Counted from the stretch's first letter, positions 15,735 through 27,191 are shown. The stretch: 64,000 nucleotides of DNA from Agromyces archimandritae (GCF_018024495.1 NZ_CP071696.1:930001-994000); one strand, 5' to 3'. The notes: a model not told the origin generated them from the sequence alone. Program-made: numbers and translations.

Positions 15735-16898
15735 ATGGAGCGCGACATCTACGACGAAGACCACGAGGCGTTCCGCGATCTGGTGCGGGACTTCGTGAAA
15801 CGGCATGTCACGAACGCCGACCGCGAACGCTGGGATGCGAACGGCGAGGTCGACCGCGACACCATGAAGGCGGCCGCCGAAGCCGGCATCCTCGGCCTCT
15901 CGGTGCCCGAGGAGTTCGGCGGCGGCGGCATGCTGCAGGACTACCGGTTCCGCGCCGTCGTGAACGAGGAGATCATCGCGGCGGGCGCCGGGTCGCTCGC
16001 GGGTGCGTTCGGCATCCAGGATGACCTCGCCGTGCCCTATCTCGTGCACATGGGCACGCCCGAGCAGCAGGCGAAGTGGCTGCCCCGGATGGCGACGGCC
16101 GAGGTCGTCGGCGCGCTCGCGATGACCGAGCCCGGTGCGGGCTCCGATCTGCGCGGCATCCGCACGACGGCGAAGAAGGTCGACGGCGGATACCTCGTGA
16201 ACGGTGCGAAGACGTTCATCTCGTCGGGTGCGACCGCCGATGTCGTCGTGACGTTCGTGAAGACCGGCGAGGGCAACCGGCCCGATGCGTTCAGCATCGT
16301 CCTCGTCGAAGACGGCGCACCGGGCTTCGAGCACGGCAAGAAGCTCGAGAAGATCGGCTTCCACGGCCACGACACCGCCGAGCTCTCGTTCACCGACGTC
16401 TTCGTTCCCGACGAGAACCTGCTGGGCGGCGAGGAGGGCCACGGTTTCGTGCAGCTCATGCGCAACCTCCCCCTCGAGCGCCTCTCGATCGGCGTCGCCG
16501 GGGTGGCCGCTGCGCAGGCGGCCCTCGACTGGACGCTCGCGTACGTGCGCGAACGCGAAGCGTTCGGCTCGCGCATCGCCGACTTCCAGAACACGCGTTT
16601 CCAGCTCGCCGACGTCGCCGCGACGGTCGACGCGCTGTGGGCGTACATCGACCGGGCCATGCGCGCGTACGCGAACGGCGAGCTCTCGGCCGAGGAGGCC
16701 GCGAAGGTCAAGTTCTGGACGACCGAACGCGAGTGGGAGGTGCTGGATGCCTGCCTGCAGCTCTTCGGCGGCTACGGCTACATCCTCGAGTACCCGATCG
16801 CGCGCGCCTTCGCCGACGCCCGCGTGCACCGCATCTACGGCGGTTCGAACGAGATCATGCGCGACATCGTGAGCCGCGCGCTCGTCGGCAAGCGCTGA
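15735..16898 (+). CDS. Acyl-CoA dehydrogenase (long-chain/isovaleryl-type catalytic arrangement)
   Basis: A 387-residue FAD flavoprotein that introduces a trans-2 double bond into acyl-CoA. Signatures in order are AMTEPGAGSDLRGIRTTAKK (~130-150), YLVNGAKTFISSGATADV and QLFGGYGYILEYPIARAFAD near the C-terminus. At the position where medium- and short-chain enzymes carry the catalytic glutamate (YEG), the sequence has YGGSNEIMRD, while a glutamate is present in LPLERLSIG, as in the long-chain and isovaleryl enzymes, where the base sits on that helix. The ATG at 15735 follows an AGAAGGGG stretch about nine bases upstream. A TAGGAT box at 15667-15672 could serve as -10. No electron-transfer flavoprotein or other beta-oxidation genes adjoin it. 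Confidence 0.93.
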   Translation: MERDIYDEDHEAFRDLVRDFVKRHVTNADRERWDANGEVDRDTMKAAAEAGILGLSVPEEFGGGGMLQDYRFRAVVNEEIIAAGAGSLAGAFGIQDDLAVPYLVHMGTPEQQAKWLPRMATAEVVGALAMTEPGAGSDLRGIRTTAKKVDGGYLVNGAKTFISSGATADVVVTFVKTGEGNRPDAFSIVLVEDGAPGFEHGKKLEKIGFHGHDTAELSFTDVFVPDENLLGGEEGHGFVQLMRNLPLERLSIGVAGVAAAQAALDWTLAYVREREAFGSRIADFQNTRFQLADVAATVDALWAYIDRAMRAYANGELSAEEAAKVKFWTTEREWEVLDACLQLFGGYGYILEYPIARAFADARVHRIYGGSNEIMRDIVSRALVGKR

Positions 16899-17057
16899 CG
16901 GCTCCGACGCGGCGATCGGGCGGGCGTTCTCGACGTGCTCCCGCCCGATCGCGTCCGTCGTGTTCGCGGCGATCTTCATCGCCCTCACCTGGGGCGGCAT
17001 CTCGGTCGGCGGCGGCGTCGTCTGGTGACGTAGGTTCCGATCACCCCCGCGAAGGCG

Positions 17058-17063
17058 CATGCT
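17058..17063 (+). promoter_or_regulatory. Possible leaderless -10 box (CATGCT) before the PatB-like gene
   Basis: CATGCT matches TAnnnT at five of the six defined or free positions (C for the first T) and ends six bases before GTG 17070. A GGAGG lies within those same six bases, too close for normal Shine-Dalgarno use, so the call between a leaderless start and a short leader is uncertain. Confidence 0.3.
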
Positions 17064-17069
17064 GGAGGG

Positions 17070-18230
17070 GTGAGCCCCGTGAACCGTGTTGAAGCCGAAC
17101 CCCTCGACCGCCTCCGCTCCCGCACGAGCGAGAAGTGGCACGACGTGCCCGCCGACGTGCTGCCGCTGCCGGTCGCCGAAATGGACTACCCGCTCGCCGA
17201 ACCCGTCGCCCGTGCCCTGCACGCCGCCGTCGACCGATCCGACACGGGATACGTGCCCGGCCCCGCCGGCATCGCCGCGGCATTCGCCGGGTTCGCAGAC
17301 CGCCGGCTCGGCTGGCAGGTGGATCCGGCCCGCGTCACCATGACCGCCGACGTCAGCATGGCGATCGTCGAGATCCTGCGGCAGGCGACCGAGCCCGGCG
17401 ACCGCGTCGTCGTCGCCCCGCCCATCTACCCGCCGTTCTTCGACCTGCCGCCCGAGGCCGGCTGCGAGGTCATCGAGGTGCCGCTGGCCGGCGGCATCCA
17501 CGAGGGCTGGTCGCTCGACCTCGACGGCATCGACGCCGCCTTCGCCGCCGGCGCCCGCGCGATGCTGCTGTGCAACCCGCACAACCCGATCGGCCGCGTC
17601 TGGCCGCGCGAGGAGCTCGCCGCCCTCGCCGACATCGCCGCCCGCCACGGCGCGCTCATCGTCTCCGACGAGGTCCACGGCCCGCTCTCCCAGCCGGCGA
17701 CGCCGTACACGCCGTTCCTCGCCGTCTCCGACGCCGCCCGCGAGCACGGCATCGCCGTCACCTCCGCGAGCAAGGCCTTCAACGTCGCCGGCCTGAAATG
17801 CGCCCTCATGGTCTCGGCGTCCGAACGCGTCGACGCCCTCGTCGCCGCGATGCCGTACGAGGTGTTCTGGCGCGCGAGCCAGTTCGGCGTGATCGCCGGC
17901 ACCGCCGCCTTCCGGGAGGGCGGCCCGTGGCTCGACGGCGTGCTCGGCAGCCTCGACGACAACCGGCGCCTGCTCGCCGACCTCCTCGCCGAAGAGCTGC
18001 CTGGCGTCAGGTACCGGATGCCCGAGGCGGGCTACCTGGCCTGGCTCGACCTCTCCGCGCTCGGCTGGGGCGACGACCCCGCCGCATACGCCCTCGAGCA
18101 CGCCCGCGTCGCCCTCGGCAACGGCCCCTCGTTCGGCACCGCCGGGAAGGGCTTCGTACGCCTGAACTTCGCCTGCTCCCCCGAGGTGCTCGGCGAGGCG
18201 ATCACGCGCCTCGCGGATGCGCAGGGGTAG
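17070..18230 (+). CDS. PatB/MalY-family aminotransferase (cystathionine beta-lyase type C-S lyase)
   Basis: A 386-residue fold-type I PLP enzyme. The MalY/PatB signature PVAEMDYPLAEPVARAL lies near residue 35, CNPHNPIGRVW near 170, the aspartate that binds the pyridine nitrogen lies in LIVSDEVHGPL, and the PLP lysine is in TSASKAFNVAGLKCA near 235; an arginine in KGFVRLNFACS near the end would bind the carboxylate. Members cleave cystathionine or other cysteine conjugates to pyruvate and ammonia; some E. coli relatives also act in regulation. It is encoded alone between the acyl-CoA dehydrogenase and convergent guaB. GTG 17070 is preceded closely by GGAGGG and a CATGCT box. Confidence 0.88.
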   Translation: MSPVNRVEAEPLDRLRSRTSEKWHDVPADVLPLPVAEMDYPLAEPVARALHAAVDRSDTGYVPGPAGIAAAFAGFADRRLGWQVDPARVTMTADVSMAIVEILRQATEPGDRVVVAPPIYPPFFDLPPEAGCEVIEVPLAGGIHEGWSLDLDGIDAAFAAGARAMLLCNPHNPIGRVWPREELAALADIAARHGALIVSDEVHGPLSQPATPYTPFLAVSDAAREHGIAVTSASKAFNVAGLKCALMVSASERVDALVAAMPYEVFWRASQFGVIAGTAAFREGGPWLDGVLGSLDDNRRLLADLLAEELPGVRYRMPEAGYLAWLDLSALGWGDDPAAYALEHARVALGNGPSFGTAGKGFVRLNFACSPEVLGEAITRLADAQG

Positions 18231-18233
18231 GGA

Positions 18234-21334
<3,101 letters not shown>

Positions 21335-21343
21335 GAGGGCGTC

Positions 21344-22321
21344 ATGGACTGGGGCCAAATCTTCAACAGCACCGCGGGCTGGCTGTTCAGCCCGACCACG
21401 ATCGCCTACGCGCTCGCCGCGACCGGCCTGGCCGTGCACTTCGGCTATGCGGGCCTGCTGAACTTCGGCATGGCCGGCTTCATGGCCATCGGCGCCTACG
21501 GCTACGCGATCTCGATCCTGACCTTCGGGCTGCCCTGGTGGGCGGCGATGTTCGTCTCCATCCTCGGCGCCGTCGTGTTCGCGCTCATCCTCGGCATCCC
21601 GACGCTCAGGCTGCGGGCCGACTATCTCGCGATCGTGACGATCGCGGCCGCCGAGATCGTGCGCCTGCTCTTCACGACGCAGGTCTTCGACGAGTACACG
21701 AACTCCGCCGACGGCCTCTCCGGGTACCACCAGGGCTTCCGCGACGCGAACCCGTTCCCCGAGGGCACCTACGGGTTCGGGCCGTGGACGTACAACCAGA
21801 ACGAGCTGTGGGTGCGCGTCTTCGGCGTCATCCTGCTCGCGATCGCGGTGCTCGCCGTCTGGCTGCTCATGCGCAGCCCCTGGGGCCGGGTGCTGAAGGG
21901 CATCCGCGAGGATGAGGACGCCGTGCGCGCCCTCGGCAAGAACGTCTTCTCGTTCAAGATGCAGGCCCTCATCATCGGCGGCATCATGGGCGCCCTCGGC
22001 GGCGTCGTCTTCGCCCTGCCGTCCGCGGTGGTGCCGGCGACGTACACGACCTCGCTGACGTTCTTCATCTGGACGATCCTGCTGCTCGGCGGCGCCGCGA
22101 CCGTCTTCGGTCCGGCGCTCGGCGCGCTCATCTTCTGGGTGATCATGGCGTTCCTCGACAACGTGCTGCCGGCGATGGCGGCCGTCGGCTGGCTGCCGAT
22201 GACGCCGATCCAGGCGGGCACGCTGCGCTTCATCCTCGTCGGCGTCGCGCTCATGCTGCTCGTCGCCTTCCGGCCGCAGGGCATTCTCGGAAACAAGAGG
22301 GAGCTGACCTTTGTCAAGTAA
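21344..22321 (+). CDS. livM: Branched-chain amino acid ABC transporter permease LivM
   Basis: A 325-residue membrane protein with about nine hydrophobic segments and the LivM hallmarks: AVHFGYAGLLNFGMAGFMAI near the start, LRLRADYLAIVTIAAAEIV, and SPWGRVLKGIREDEDAVRAL, the cytoplasmic EAA-like loop that contacts the ATPase. A periplasmic loop of about 45 residues (HQGFRDANPFPEGTYGFG region) separates the middle helices. An AGGAGGG Shine-Dalgarno lies a few bases before the ATG, nine bases after the livH stop. The gene's 3' end overlaps the livG start by 11 bases. It is the second half of the channel. Confidence 0.95.
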   Translation: MDWGQIFNSTAGWLFSPTTIAYALAATGLAVHFGYAGLLNFGMAGFMAIGAYGYAISILTFGLPWWAAMFVSILGAVVFALILGIPTLRLRADYLAIVTIAAAEIVRLLFTTQVFDEYTNSADGLSGYHQGFRDANPFPEGTYGFGPWTYNQNELWVRVFGVILLAIAVLAVWLLMRSPWGRVLKGIREDEDAVRALGKNVFSFKMQALIIGGIMGALGGVVFALPSAVVPATYTTSLTFFIWTILLLGGAATVFGPALGALIFWVIMAFLDNVLPAMAAVGWLPMTPIQAGTLRFILVGVALMLLVAFRPQGILGNKRELTFVK

Positions 22322-23285
22322 CGCCACCGGCAGCTCGGTGCCCCGTGCCAAGAGCACGGGCCTGCACACCGGCGATGCCGCACCCGGATGCAAGAAGGTC
22401 GACCCCATCATCGTGGCCGACCACGTCGCCCGGCACTTCGGCGGCCTGACCGCCGTCGACGTCGAGCACCTCGAGATCCCGCGCGGGGCGATCACCGCCC
22501 TCATCGGGCCGAACGGCGCCGGCAAGACGACCCTGTTCAACCTGCTGTGCGGCTTCGACCGGCCGAACACCGGCTCGTGGAGTTTCAACGGCACCTCGCT
22601 GGCCGGGGTTCCCGCCTACCGCGTCGCCCGCATGGGCATGGTGCGCACCTTCCAGCTCACCAAGGCGCTCTCGCTCCTCACCGTGCTCGAGAACATGAAA
22701 CTCGGCGCGACGAAGCAGCGCGGCGAGCACCTGTGGGCGAGCGTCATCCCCGCGTTGTGGCGCACGCAGGACCGCGAGATCGAGGCCCGCGCGCACGAGC
22801 TGCTCGCCCGCTTCAAGCTCGACGCGAAGGCCGCCGACTACGCCGCGAGCCTCTCGGGCGGGCAGCGGAAGCTCCTCGAGATGGCCCGAGCCCTCATGGG
22901 CCGCCCCGAGCTCGTCATGCTCGACGAGCCCATGGCGGGTGTGAACCCGGCGCTCACGCAGTCCCTGCTCGACCACATCCTCGAGCTCAAGGACGAGGGC
23001 ATGACGGTGCTCTTCGTCGAGCACGACATGCACATGGTCCGCCACATCGCCGACTGGGTCGTCGTCATGGCCGAGGGCCGCATCGTCGCCGAGGGCCCGC
23101 CCGAGACGGTCATGCAGGACCAGGCCGTCATCGACGCGTACCTCGGCAGCCATCAGGACGTCGACCTCGGCGTCGTGACCGGCCGCATCTCCGGCGAGCT
23201 CGGCGAGGCCGGCGAGGAACTGCTCGAAGAAATCGAGGAGGCCGTGGAGGCCTCCATCGAAGAGGCCGAGGAGGAGAACAAGTGA
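22311..23285 (+). CDS. livG: Branched-chain amino acid ABC transporter ATPase LivG
   Basis: A 324-residue ATPase. Walker A is LIGPNGAGKTTLFNLL, the LivG-specific region includes MGMVRTFQLTKALSLLTVLE, the signature is LSGGQRKLLEMARALM, and Walker B is LVMLDEPMAGVNPALTQ. The start is TTG 22311, inside the livM 3' end, with GGGAG about seven bases upstream; it adds ~30 non-conserved residues before the fold. The C-terminus is odd: after the normal end it continues ~35 residues, finishing in a strongly acidic stretch (GEELLEEIEEAVEASIEEAE). That tail is predicted helical and is not part of the usual LivG. It is coupled to livF by a four-base overlap. Confidence 0.94.
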   Translation: MSSNATGSSVPRAKSTGLHTGDAAPGCKKVDPIIVADHVARHFGGLTAVDVEHLEIPRGAITALIGPNGAGKTTLFNLLCGFDRPNTGSWSFNGTSLAGVPAYRVARMGMVRTFQLTKALSLLTVLENMKLGATKQRGEHLWASVIPALWRTQDREIEARAHELLARFKLDAKAADYAASLSGGQRKLLEMARALMGRPELVMLDEPMAGVNPALTQSLLDHILELKDEGMTVLFVEHDMHMVRHIADWVVVMAEGRIVAEGPPETVMQDQAVIDAYLGSHQDVDLGVVTGRISGELGEAGEELLEEIEEAVEASIEEAEEENK

Positions 23286-24064
23286 GCGAGACGGCATCCA
23301 CCCCCGAGCCGCAGACCGGGCCCGCCGCCGGCACGGCGACCGCCGAACCGGTCGTGCAGGTCGAGGACCTCACCGCCGGCTACCTGCCGGGCGTGAACAT
23401 CCTCACCGGCACGAACCTGACCGCCGCCAAGGGCGAGCTGATCGGCATCATCGGCCCGAACGGCGCCGGCAAGTCGACCCTGCTGAAGGCGATCTTCGGC
23501 ATGGTGAAGGTGCGCGGCGGCGACATCCGGGTCAACGGCGAATCGGTCGTCGGCCTGAAGTCCGACCGCCTCGTCGCCCGCGGCATCGGCTTCGTGCCGC
23601 AGACGAACAACGTGTTCCCCTCGCTCACCATCGAGGAGAACCTGCAGATGGGCCTCTACCAGAAGCCCAGGGCGTACGCCGAGCGCCTCGAGTTCGTCAC
23701 GGGCATCTTCGCCGAGCTCGGCAAGCGCCTGAAGCAGCGCGCCGGCTCCCTCTCGGGCGGCGAGCGTCAGATGGTCGCGATGAGCCGTGCGCTCATGATG
23801 GATCCGGCGGTGCTGCTGCTCGACGAACCGAGCGCCGGCCTCTCGCCCGTGCGGCAGGACGACGCCTTCATCCGCGTCTCCGACATCAACAAGGCCGGGG
23901 TGACGACGATCATGGTCGAGCAGAACGCGCGCCGCTGCCTGCAGATCTGCGACCGCGGCTACGTGCTCGACCAGGGCCACGACGCCTACCAGGGCACCGG
24001 TCGCGAGCTCCTGAACGACCCGAAGGTCATCGGCCTCTACCTCGGAACGCTCGGCCAGGACTGA
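23282..24064 (+). CDS. livF: Branched-chain amino acid ABC transporter ATPase LivF
   Basis: A 260-residue ATPase, the second nucleotide-binding subunit of the liv system. It has Walker A GIIGPNGAGKSTLLKAIFG, the LivF-type segment GIGFVPQTNNVFPSLTIEEN, signature GSLSGGERQMVAMSRALM, and Walker B VLLLDEPSAGLSPVRQDD. The GTG at 23282 overlaps the livG stop (GTGA) with GAGGAG upstream. The first ~25 residues are Pro/Thr/Ala-rich and precede the fold. The operon ends here, followed 13 bases later by a strong hairpin terminator. The matching binding protein gene, livK, lies just beyond on the opposite strand. Confidence 0.95.
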   Translation: MSETASTPEPQTGPAAGTATAEPVVQVEDLTAGYLPGVNILTGTNLTAAKGELIGIIGPNGAGKSTLLKAIFGMVKVRGGDIRVNGESVVGLKSDRLVARGIGFVPQTNNVFPSLTIEENLQMGLYQKPRAYAERLEFVTGIFAELGKRLKQRAGSLSGGERQMVAMSRALMMDPAVLLLDEPSAGLSPVRQDDAFIRVSDINKAGVTTIMVEQNARRCLQICDRGYVLDQGHDAYQGTGRELLNDPKVIGLYLGTLGQD

Positions 24065-24077
24065 ACACGACGACGAC

Positions 24078-24111
24078 GGGGGTGGATGCCGCAGGGCATC
24101 CACCCCCGTTT
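24078..24111 (+). terminator. Rho-independent terminator of the liv operon
   Basis: A perfect 13-bp stem, GGGGGTGGATGCC (24078-24090) and GGCATCCACCCCC (24095-24107), with a four-base loop GCAG, followed by GTTT. It starts 13 bases after the livF stop. The T-run is short, as often in high-GC actinobacteria. Confidence 0.85.
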
Positions 24112-24150
24112 CGCTGCCCCGCGGCATCCACTCACCGCACTGCGCCCGCA

Positions 24151-24232
24151 CCGAAAGCAGGCCGCCGCACCCCGGCCGGTGCCGATTCGGCCTGCCTTCG
24201 CGCACGCACGGTCGATTCGGCCTGCTTTCGCG
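24151..24232. repeat. Short repeat CGATTCGGCCTGCyTTCGCG, two direct copies plus one partial inverted copy
   Basis: Copies at 24184-24202 and 24214-24232 are direct and 30 bases apart; CGAAAGCAGGCC at 24152-24163 is the inverse complement of part of the unit. They lie in the gap between the liv operon and convergent livK, between two terminators. Function unknown; the copies could be remnants of a dispersed palindromic element. Confidence 0.5.
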
Positions 24233-24253
24233 ACACACCCCCGGGCGCGCGAA

Positions 24254-24281
24254 ACGGGCCCCGGCCGAAGCCGGAGCCCGT
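24254..24281 (-). terminator. Terminator downstream of livK
   Basis: ACGGGC-CCCGGC, loop CGAA, GCCGG-A-GCCCGT forms a near-perfect GC stem 20 bases after the livK stop on the minus strand and is followed there by TTTC. It could also act on plus-strand readthrough. Confidence 0.75.
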
Positions 24282-24300
24282 TCCACTGCTGTGGTGCGCG

Positions 24301-25572
24301 TCAGTCGTTGATGCGCGTGTGCAGGTTGTCGTCGCCGAACTCGTAGACGCCGATGGCCGCCTCGGTCGGGTCGCCGTTCTCGTCGAACGTGATCGGGCCC
24401 GAGTAGCCGTCGTAGTCGACCTTCTTGCCGTCGAGGATGAGCTTGGCGGCGTCGGCGAAGTTGTCGACCTTCTCACCGTCGCCCGAGCCGCCGGAGACCT
24501 CCTGCAGCTGCGCGGCGAGGTCGGCGCCCTCGGTCGAGTTCGCCGCGAGGGCGGCGAGGGCGAGGAGGACGACGGCGTCGTACGCCTCGGCCGCGTAGGT
24601 GAAGTCCTCGAGCTCGGAGCCGTTCTCGGCCTTCCAGTAGTCCTTCAGGCGCTGCTGGAAGTCGTCGGAGAGCTTCGGACCGGGCGTGGTGCCCTTCGAG
24701 CCGGCGATCGAGACGGGCATGTCGCCGCCCCACTGCTTGAGGTTGCCGTCGACGAAGTAGAACTTCGAGCCGTCGAAGCCGGCGGACACGAAGGTCGGGA
24801 CGATCGTCGAGGTCTCCTCGAAGCCGATGACGGCGACCGCGTCGGGCTTGGCCGCGAGCACCGTCGACGCCTGGGCGTCGAAGGAGGTGTCGCCGGCGTT
24901 GTACGACTCGGAGGCGACGACGGTGCCGCCGGTGCCCTCGAAGTTCTCGGTGAGCGACTTCGCGAGACCGGTGCCGTAGGCGTCGTTCAGGTAGATGATG
25001 CCGAGGTTCGACACGCCGTCTTCGGCGATCTGGTTGCCGAGCACCTCGCCCTGGAGCAGGTCGGACGGAGCCGTACGCCAGTAGAGGTTGTCGTCGTCCC
25101 AGTCGGTGAAGTCGGGCGAGGTGTTGGCCGGCGAGAAGGTGAGCACGCCGGCGCCGACCGCCTGGTCGAGGAAGAGCTTCGTGACGCCGGATGCGGCGGC
25201 ACCGACGAGCGCGTTGACGTCGGCGCTGAGCAGTCGCGGCACGGTCGTCTCGTAGGCCTTGTTGTCGGGGTCGCCCGAGTCGCCCCATTCGACCTCGACG
25301 GTGACGCCGAGGTCGGCCTCGTTGATGTCCTGCACGGCGAGGCCGACGCCGGCCTCTTCCGGCGGGCCGAGGAAGGACAGTGCGCCGGTCTGCGGCAGCA
25401 CGGTGCCGATCTTCAGCGTCTGGTCCTCGCGGGGACCCTGGCTCTCGGACTCGGCGGGCTGTTCTCCCGATGCGCACGCGGAAAGCAGCAGGGCGCTCGT
25501 GGCCGTGATGGCCACGCCCGCCCAGATTCCGCGGCGCTTGCGGGAGGCCGAGGCCTTCGCGAATACGCTCAT
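24301..25572 (-). CDS. livK: Branched-chain amino acid ABC transporter substrate-binding lipoprotein LivK-type
   Basis: A 423-residue exported lipoprotein. A Lys/Arg-rich start is followed by a hydrophobic segment and the lipobox LLLSACAS, with the cysteine near residue 34. The mature part is a type I periplasmic-binding fold (TLKIGTVLPQTGALSFLGPP, NLGIIYLNDAYGTGLAKSL, KPDAVAVIGFEETSTI). It would capture branched-chain or related amino acids for LivHMGF, encoded convergently. ATG 25572 has AAGGAG four bases upstream and excludes the longer open frame. It has its own promoter (TTGTCA-N17-TACTGT) and leader palindrome, so it can be expressed at a different level from the membrane parts. The ligand cannot be named from sequence. 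Confidence 0.93.
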   Translation of the reverse strand: MSVFAKASASRKRRGIWAGVAITATSALLLSACASGEQPAESESQGPREDQTLKIGTVLPQTGALSFLGPPEEAGVGLAVQDINEADLGVTVEVEWGDSGDPDNKAYETTVPRLLSADVNALVGAAASGVTKLFLDQAVGAGVLTFSPANTSPDFTDWDDDNLYWRTAPSDLLQGEVLGNQIAEDGVSNLGIIYLNDAYGTGLAKSLTENFEGTGGTVVASESYNAGDTSFDAQASTVLAAKPDAVAVIGFEETSTIVPTFVSAGFDGSKFYFVDGNLKQWGGDMPVSIAGSKGTTPGPKLSDDFQQRLKDYWKAENGSELEDFTYAAEAYDAVVLLALAALAANSTEGADLAAQLQEVSGGSGDGEKVDNFADAAKLILDGKKVDYDGYSGPITFDENGDPTEAAIGVYEFGDDNLHTRIND

Positions 25573-25606
25573 GTTGCTCCTTGGGACTGAAGGATGTGCG
25601 GTACCG

Positions 25607-25624
25607 GATGCCCGAACGGGCATC
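25607..25624 (-). promoter_or_regulatory. Perfect palindrome in the livK leader (operator or hairpin)
   Basis: GATGCCCG-AA-CGGGCATC is a perfect 8-bp-arm palindrome starting a few bases after the expected transcription start of livK. The position suits a repressor operator; as RNA it would form a 5'-end hairpin that could stabilise the message. No known regulator site is recognised. Confidence 0.45.
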
Positions 25625-25634
25625 AGTGGTCTCG

Positions 25635-25663
25635 ACAGTATTCCGCGGGCATGGCGGTGACAA
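25635..25663 (-). promoter_or_regulatory. livK promoter TTGTCA-N17-TACTGT
   Basis: On the minus strand a TTGTCA -35 (25663-25658) and TACTGT -10 (25640-25635) are separated by 17 bases, a good primary-sigma promoter. The expected start is near 25628, giving a leader of about 55 bases with an AAGGAG Shine-Dalgarno. Confidence 0.65.
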
Positions 25664-25760
25664 GTCACCCCGGTCACAAGCGTGTAACGCGGCCGGAATC
25701 GTTACCGCTCCGTCACCTGGCACCCCGTCCGGCGCGGGATCCCGGCCCCCGAACGGGCGA

Positions 25761-26711
25761 TCAGCGCCCCGATCTCCGCCTGGCGCGGGCCCCGCGCACG
25801 AGATCGGCGCTCAGCACGATGAGGGCGAGCCACACGAGGGCGAAGCCGATCCACCGCTCCGGCGGCATCGGCTCGTGCAGGATGAACACGCCGACGATGA
25901 ACTGGATGACGGGGGCGAAGTACTGGATGAACCCGAGCGCGATGAGCGGCAGCCGGCGGCTCGCAGCGGCGAAGAGCAGCAACGGCACCGCCGTGATGAT
26001 GCCGGAGCCGATGAGCAGCGCGGTGTGCCACCCGCTCACGGTGCCGAAGGTGAGCCCCGTCGTCGCACCGACGACGGCGAGTTGCACGAGTGCGAGCGGG
26101 GTGAGCCAGGCGGTCTCCAGGGTGAGGCCCGAGACGGCATCCACTCGCGGCCCCACGCGCTTCTTGATGAGGCCGTAGGTGCCGAACGAGAACGCGAGCA
26201 CGAGGGCGATCCACGGCGGCTGGCCGTAGCCGACGGCGAGCACGACGACGGCGGCGAGCGAGATGCCCACGGCGACCCACTGCGTGACGTTCAGGCGCTC
26301 GCGGAGCACGAGCACGCCGAGGAAGACGGTCACGATCGGGTTGATGAAGTAGCCCAGGGCCGCCTCGACGACGTGGCCGCTGAGCGTCGCGATCACGTAG
26401 GTCTGCCAGTTGATGTAGATGAGCAGGCCGGCAAGGCCCATCGTGAAGAGGATGCGCCGGTCGGAGAAGAGGGCGGCCAGGCGCCGCCAGCTGCGGGTGG
26501 CGGTGATGAGGATCGCGCAGAAGACGAGCGAGAAGACGATGCGCGCGGCGACGACCTCGAAGGGGCCGGAGGGCGCGAGCGAGATGAAGTAGACGGGCAG
26601 GAAGCCCCAGAGCACGTATGCGCCGACCGCGTAGAGCAGGCCGCCGCGGTCGAGTGCGGCGGTGGATGCCGGTGCGCCGGCTCCGGAATCCGGGATGTTC
26701 GTGGATGACAC
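25761..26711 (-). CDS. rarD: EamA-family transporter RarD
   Basis: A 316-residue membrane protein with about ten hydrophobic segments in two EamA halves, starting LLYAVGAYVLWGFLPVYF and including YINWQTYVIATLSGHVVEAA and LGYFINPIVTVFLGVLVLRE, which are typical of RarD. The family exports or exchanges small metabolites; RarD's own substrate is not well established (the name comes from a chloramphenicol-sensitivity screen). GTG 26711 was chosen because a TAGGCT -10 box lies six bases upstream, making a leaderless start; no Shine-Dalgarno is visible. It follows groES on the same strand but has its own promoter and is separated from groES by a terminator. Confidence 0.9.
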   Translation of the reverse strand: MSSTNIPDSGAGAPASTAALDRGGLLYAVGAYVLWGFLPVYFISLAPSGPFEVVAARIVFSLVFCAILITATRSWRRLAALFSDRRILFTMGLAGLLIYINWQTYVIATLSGHVVEAALGYFINPIVTVFLGVLVLRERLNVTQWVAVGISLAAVVVLAVGYGQPPWIALVLAFSFGTYGLIKKRVGPRVDAVSGLTLETAWLTPLALVQLAVVGATTGLTFGTVSGWHTALLIGSGIITAVPLLLFAAASRRLPLIALGFIQYFAPVIQFIVGVFILHEPMPPERWIGFALVWLALIVLSADLVRGARARRRSGR

Positions 26712-26717
26712 CTGCTG

Positions 26718-26723
26718 AGCCTA
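26718..26723 (-). promoter_or_regulatory. Leaderless -10 box (TAGGCT) before rarD
   Basis: TAGGCT on the minus strand ends six bases before GTG 26711, the same hexamer and spacing as at tsaB and truA (seven and six bases). Confidence 0.5.
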
Positions 26724-26816
26724 TGCCGGTGCGGGCATGCCGCACGCCGCGCCCGGCTGCCATCCTGCGGCCGATTCCCGCCGTCGTGCGCGCGGCGGCA
26801 TCCACCCCGGGCATGC

Positions 26817-26852
26817 GAAAACCGGCCCGTGCGCCGAAGCGCACGAGCCGGT
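26817..26852 (-). terminator. groES terminator
   Basis: On the minus strand a near-perfect stem ACCGGC-T-CGTGCGC / GCGCACG-G-GCCGGT with loop TTCG (26821-26852) begins 14 bases after the groES stop and is followed by TTTTC. Confidence 0.85.
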
Positions 26853-26866
26853 CTCGGAAGGGATCG

Positions 26867-27163
26867 TCAGCGGACGACGACCGCGAGCACGTCGCGGGCC
26901 GACAGCACGAGGAGCTCCTCGCCCGCGTACTTGACCTCGGTTCCGCCGTACTTGGAGTAGATCACCTTGTCGCCGACCGCGACGTCGAGCGGAACGCGGT
27001 TGCCGTTGTCGTCGATGCGGCCCGGGCCGACCGCGACGACCTCGCCCTCCTGGGGCTTCTCCTTGGCGGTGTCGGGGATGACGAGCCCCGATGCGGTCGT
27101 CTGCTCAGCCTCGATCTGCTTGATGACGATGCGATCCTCGAGCGGCTTGATGGAAACCGACAC
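26867..27163 (-). CDS. groES: Co-chaperonin GroES
   Basis: A 98-residue protein of normal length. It opens with the family N-terminus [20 protein letters not shown], the mobile loop that contacts GroEL is the [19 protein letters not shown] region, and [13 protein letters not shown] and [13 protein letters not shown] follow. GroES caps the GroEL ring during protein folding. The gene is controlled by a TTGCAC-N17-TAGACT promoter bracketed by two CIRCE operators, so HrcA repression and heat induction are expected. No groEL follows: the next gene is rarD after a terminator, so the partner chaperonin must be encoded elsewhere. Confidence 0.97.
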   Translation of the reverse strand: MSVSIKPLEDRIVIKQIEAEQTTASGLVIPDTAKEKPQEGEVVAVGPGRIDDNGNRVPLDVAVGDKVIYSKYGGTEVKYAGEELLVLSARDVLAVVVR

Positions 27164-27191
27164 GGTTGACCTCTTTCTTGATGAAGACCGG

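Noticed and set aside
16894..17028. Short hydrophobic frame ending SVVFAAIFIALTWGGISVGG then GVVW, in the gap after the acyl-CoA dehydrogenase
   Set aside because: No ATG, GTG or TTG lies at a suitable place before the hydrophobic part (only an internal GTG leaving ~22 residues) and there is no Shine-Dalgarno; it may be a decayed small membrane peptide but cannot be supported.
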